NCBI RefSeq assembly: GCF_000238395.3
Contig: NZ_CP011025.1
Location: forward strand, 3,286,001-3,350,000
Length of the DNA: 64,000 nt
Origin: Pseudoalteromonas arctica A 37-1-2
GTDB taxonomy: Bacteria; Pseudomonadota; Gammaproteobacteria; Enterobacterales; Alteromonadaceae
Direction: 5' to 3'
Part shown: positions 63,578-64,000 of the stretch, piece after piece
Numbering within the stretch: position 1 is the stretch's first letter
How the letters are laid out: every line of letters starts with the position of its first letter
Translations under genes and position numbers: made by a program
The notes under the pieces: model-generated
What the model saw: only the letters and a program-made list of their open reading frames with translations
Database searches by the model: none
Told to the model about the DNA's origin: nothing

Positions 63578-63613
63578 TTGGCTCGAAAATCAATCGATAG
63601 ACTATCGAGCCAA
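63578..63613. repeat. Nested inverted repeat between the kinase gene and phoH
   Basis: TTGGCTCG (63578-63585) pairs with CGAGCCAA (63606-63613), and inside it TCGATAG-A-CTATCGA (63593-63607) is a near-perfect palindrome. The two structures are mutually exclusive in part. It may end the phoH transcript or act as an operator for the kinase gene; there is no clear U-tract. Confidence 0.5.
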
Positions 63614-63628
63614 TTTGTTAAGCGCAAG

Positions 63629-64000
63629 TTATAAATTTTCTTCTGCAAATGACGCTAAGCGACTACGTACAACACCGTTGAGGTTTATAGTTGCGCTGCC
63701 TTCAAAGTTTTTAAAGCGCTCTACTATGTACGTTAAGCCCGATGTTACTGGCGTTAAATAGTTACTATCTATTTGCGCCAAGTTACCCGTACAAATTAAT
63801 TTAGTACCTTCGCCGCAGCGGGTAATAATCGTTTTAAGTTGAGATGCCGTTAAATTTTGGCTCTCATCTAAAATTACCACCGCATTTTGTATGCTACGCC
63901 CACGCATAAAGTTAACCGATTTAAACTGAACATTAGCCTTCTCCATAATGTAGTTTCGGCTTGATATCGGATTTTCGTCGCCTTTGTGCAATACCTCCAG
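63629..64000 (-). CDS. PhoH-family ATPase (C-terminal part; N-terminus beyond the window)
   Basis: The visible 124 codons are the C-terminal half of a PhoH-like NTPase: NAVVILDESQNLTASQLKTII is the Walker B/DEAD-like region and TRCGEGTKLICTGNLAQID is the sensor region, then TYIVERFKNF and VVRSRLASFAEE. In Alteromonadales this protein usually has an N-terminal PIN domain (PhoH2/YlaK type), which I cannot see here. It is probably an RNA helicase/ribonuclease; the role is uncertain. Reading starts outside the right edge. Confidence 0.85.
   Translation of the reverse strand: MEVLHKGDENPISSRNYIMEKANVQFKSVNFMRGRSIQNAVVILDESQNLTASQLKTIITRCGEGTKLICTGNLAQIDSNYLTPVTSGLTYIVERFKNFEGSATINLNGVVRSRLASFAEENL

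Overview
The window is a stretch of ordinary chromosome from a marine gammaproteobacterium of the order Alteromonadales. Pseudoalteromonas is the most likely genus. I infer this from the low GC content by eye, the protein-level resemblance to E. coli gene blocks (hdfR-maoP, rarD-yigI-recQ, parE/yqiA/cpdA/yqiB/nudF/tolC, gshB-yqgE-yqgF, pilT/yggS-proC-yggT-rdgB-hemW), an alginate lyase, and families typical of the order (DUF3630, DUF3283, DUF3192, DUF4426, TcpQ-domain). About 60 protein genes are packed tightly on both strands. I see no tRNA, rRNA, CRISPR array, prophage or transposase gene. Both edges cut genes: an hdfR-like LysR regulator on the left and a PhoH-family ATPase on the right.

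Layout. 1-6.4 kb: hdfR/maoP divergent pair, a double-receiver diguanylate cyclase, rarD, yigI, a MITE-like repeat, recQ and a DUF3630 gene. 6.6-9.3 kb: an Omp85-family outer-membrane protein, a minimal MscS-type channel and a dispersed repeat. 9.3-13 kb: a RimB-like/RimK/AstE-like operon for protein glutamylation, facing zntB. 13-15.3 kb: a secreted PL7 alginate lyase behind a 1.1 kb gene-free region that holds reiterated ATTGGTAATA-type sites and a decayed repeat copy. 15.3-24.4 kb, all minus strand: rraB-plsC, parC, a sugar-dehydrogenase-like gene, parE, yqiA, cpdA, yqiB, nudF. 24.5-30.4 kb: tolC, lpxL, a TcpQ-domain gene, then glnE. 30.5-35 kb: DUF350, an orphan gene, rsmE, gshB, yqgE, ruvX. 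35-41.6 kb: pilT-pilU facing yggS-proC-yggT and DUF4426-rdgB-hemW. 41.7-49.5 kb: a DUF885 lipoprotein, two orphan genes, a third repeat copy, a SIMPL protein, a PatZ-type acetyltransferase and a K+ channel. 49.5-64 kb: a 1500-residue propeller/PAS/GGDEF/EAL protein, small genes, an acyltransferase, a D-2-hydroxyacid dehydrogenase, a DUF3192 lipoprotein, a hybrid histidine kinase with a GGDEF response regulator, and phoH.

Functional themes. Cyclic-di-GMP signalling is dense: two response-regulator diguanylate cyclases, one large GGDEF-EAL protein and a phosphorelay kinase. Post-translational control appears as RimK glutamylation, GlnE adenylylation and PatZ acetylation. Envelope functions include TolC, LpxL, PlsC, an Omp85 protein, alginate lyase and the twitching ATPases PilT/PilU.

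The strongest non-genic signals are two families of terminal-inverted-repeat elements. One family is present three times, at 9033-9302, 15014-15262 (decayed, opposite orientation) and 44691-45008. The end of the last copy supplies the stop codon of one neighbour and probably part of the ribosome-binding site of the other. I did not find a clearly new defence or mobile system. The best candidates for new biology are the RimK writer/eraser operon, the putative operator cluster at the alginate lyase, and a PatZ that keeps the ligase histidine lost in E. coli. All assignments come from reading translations against remembered families; no database search was run.
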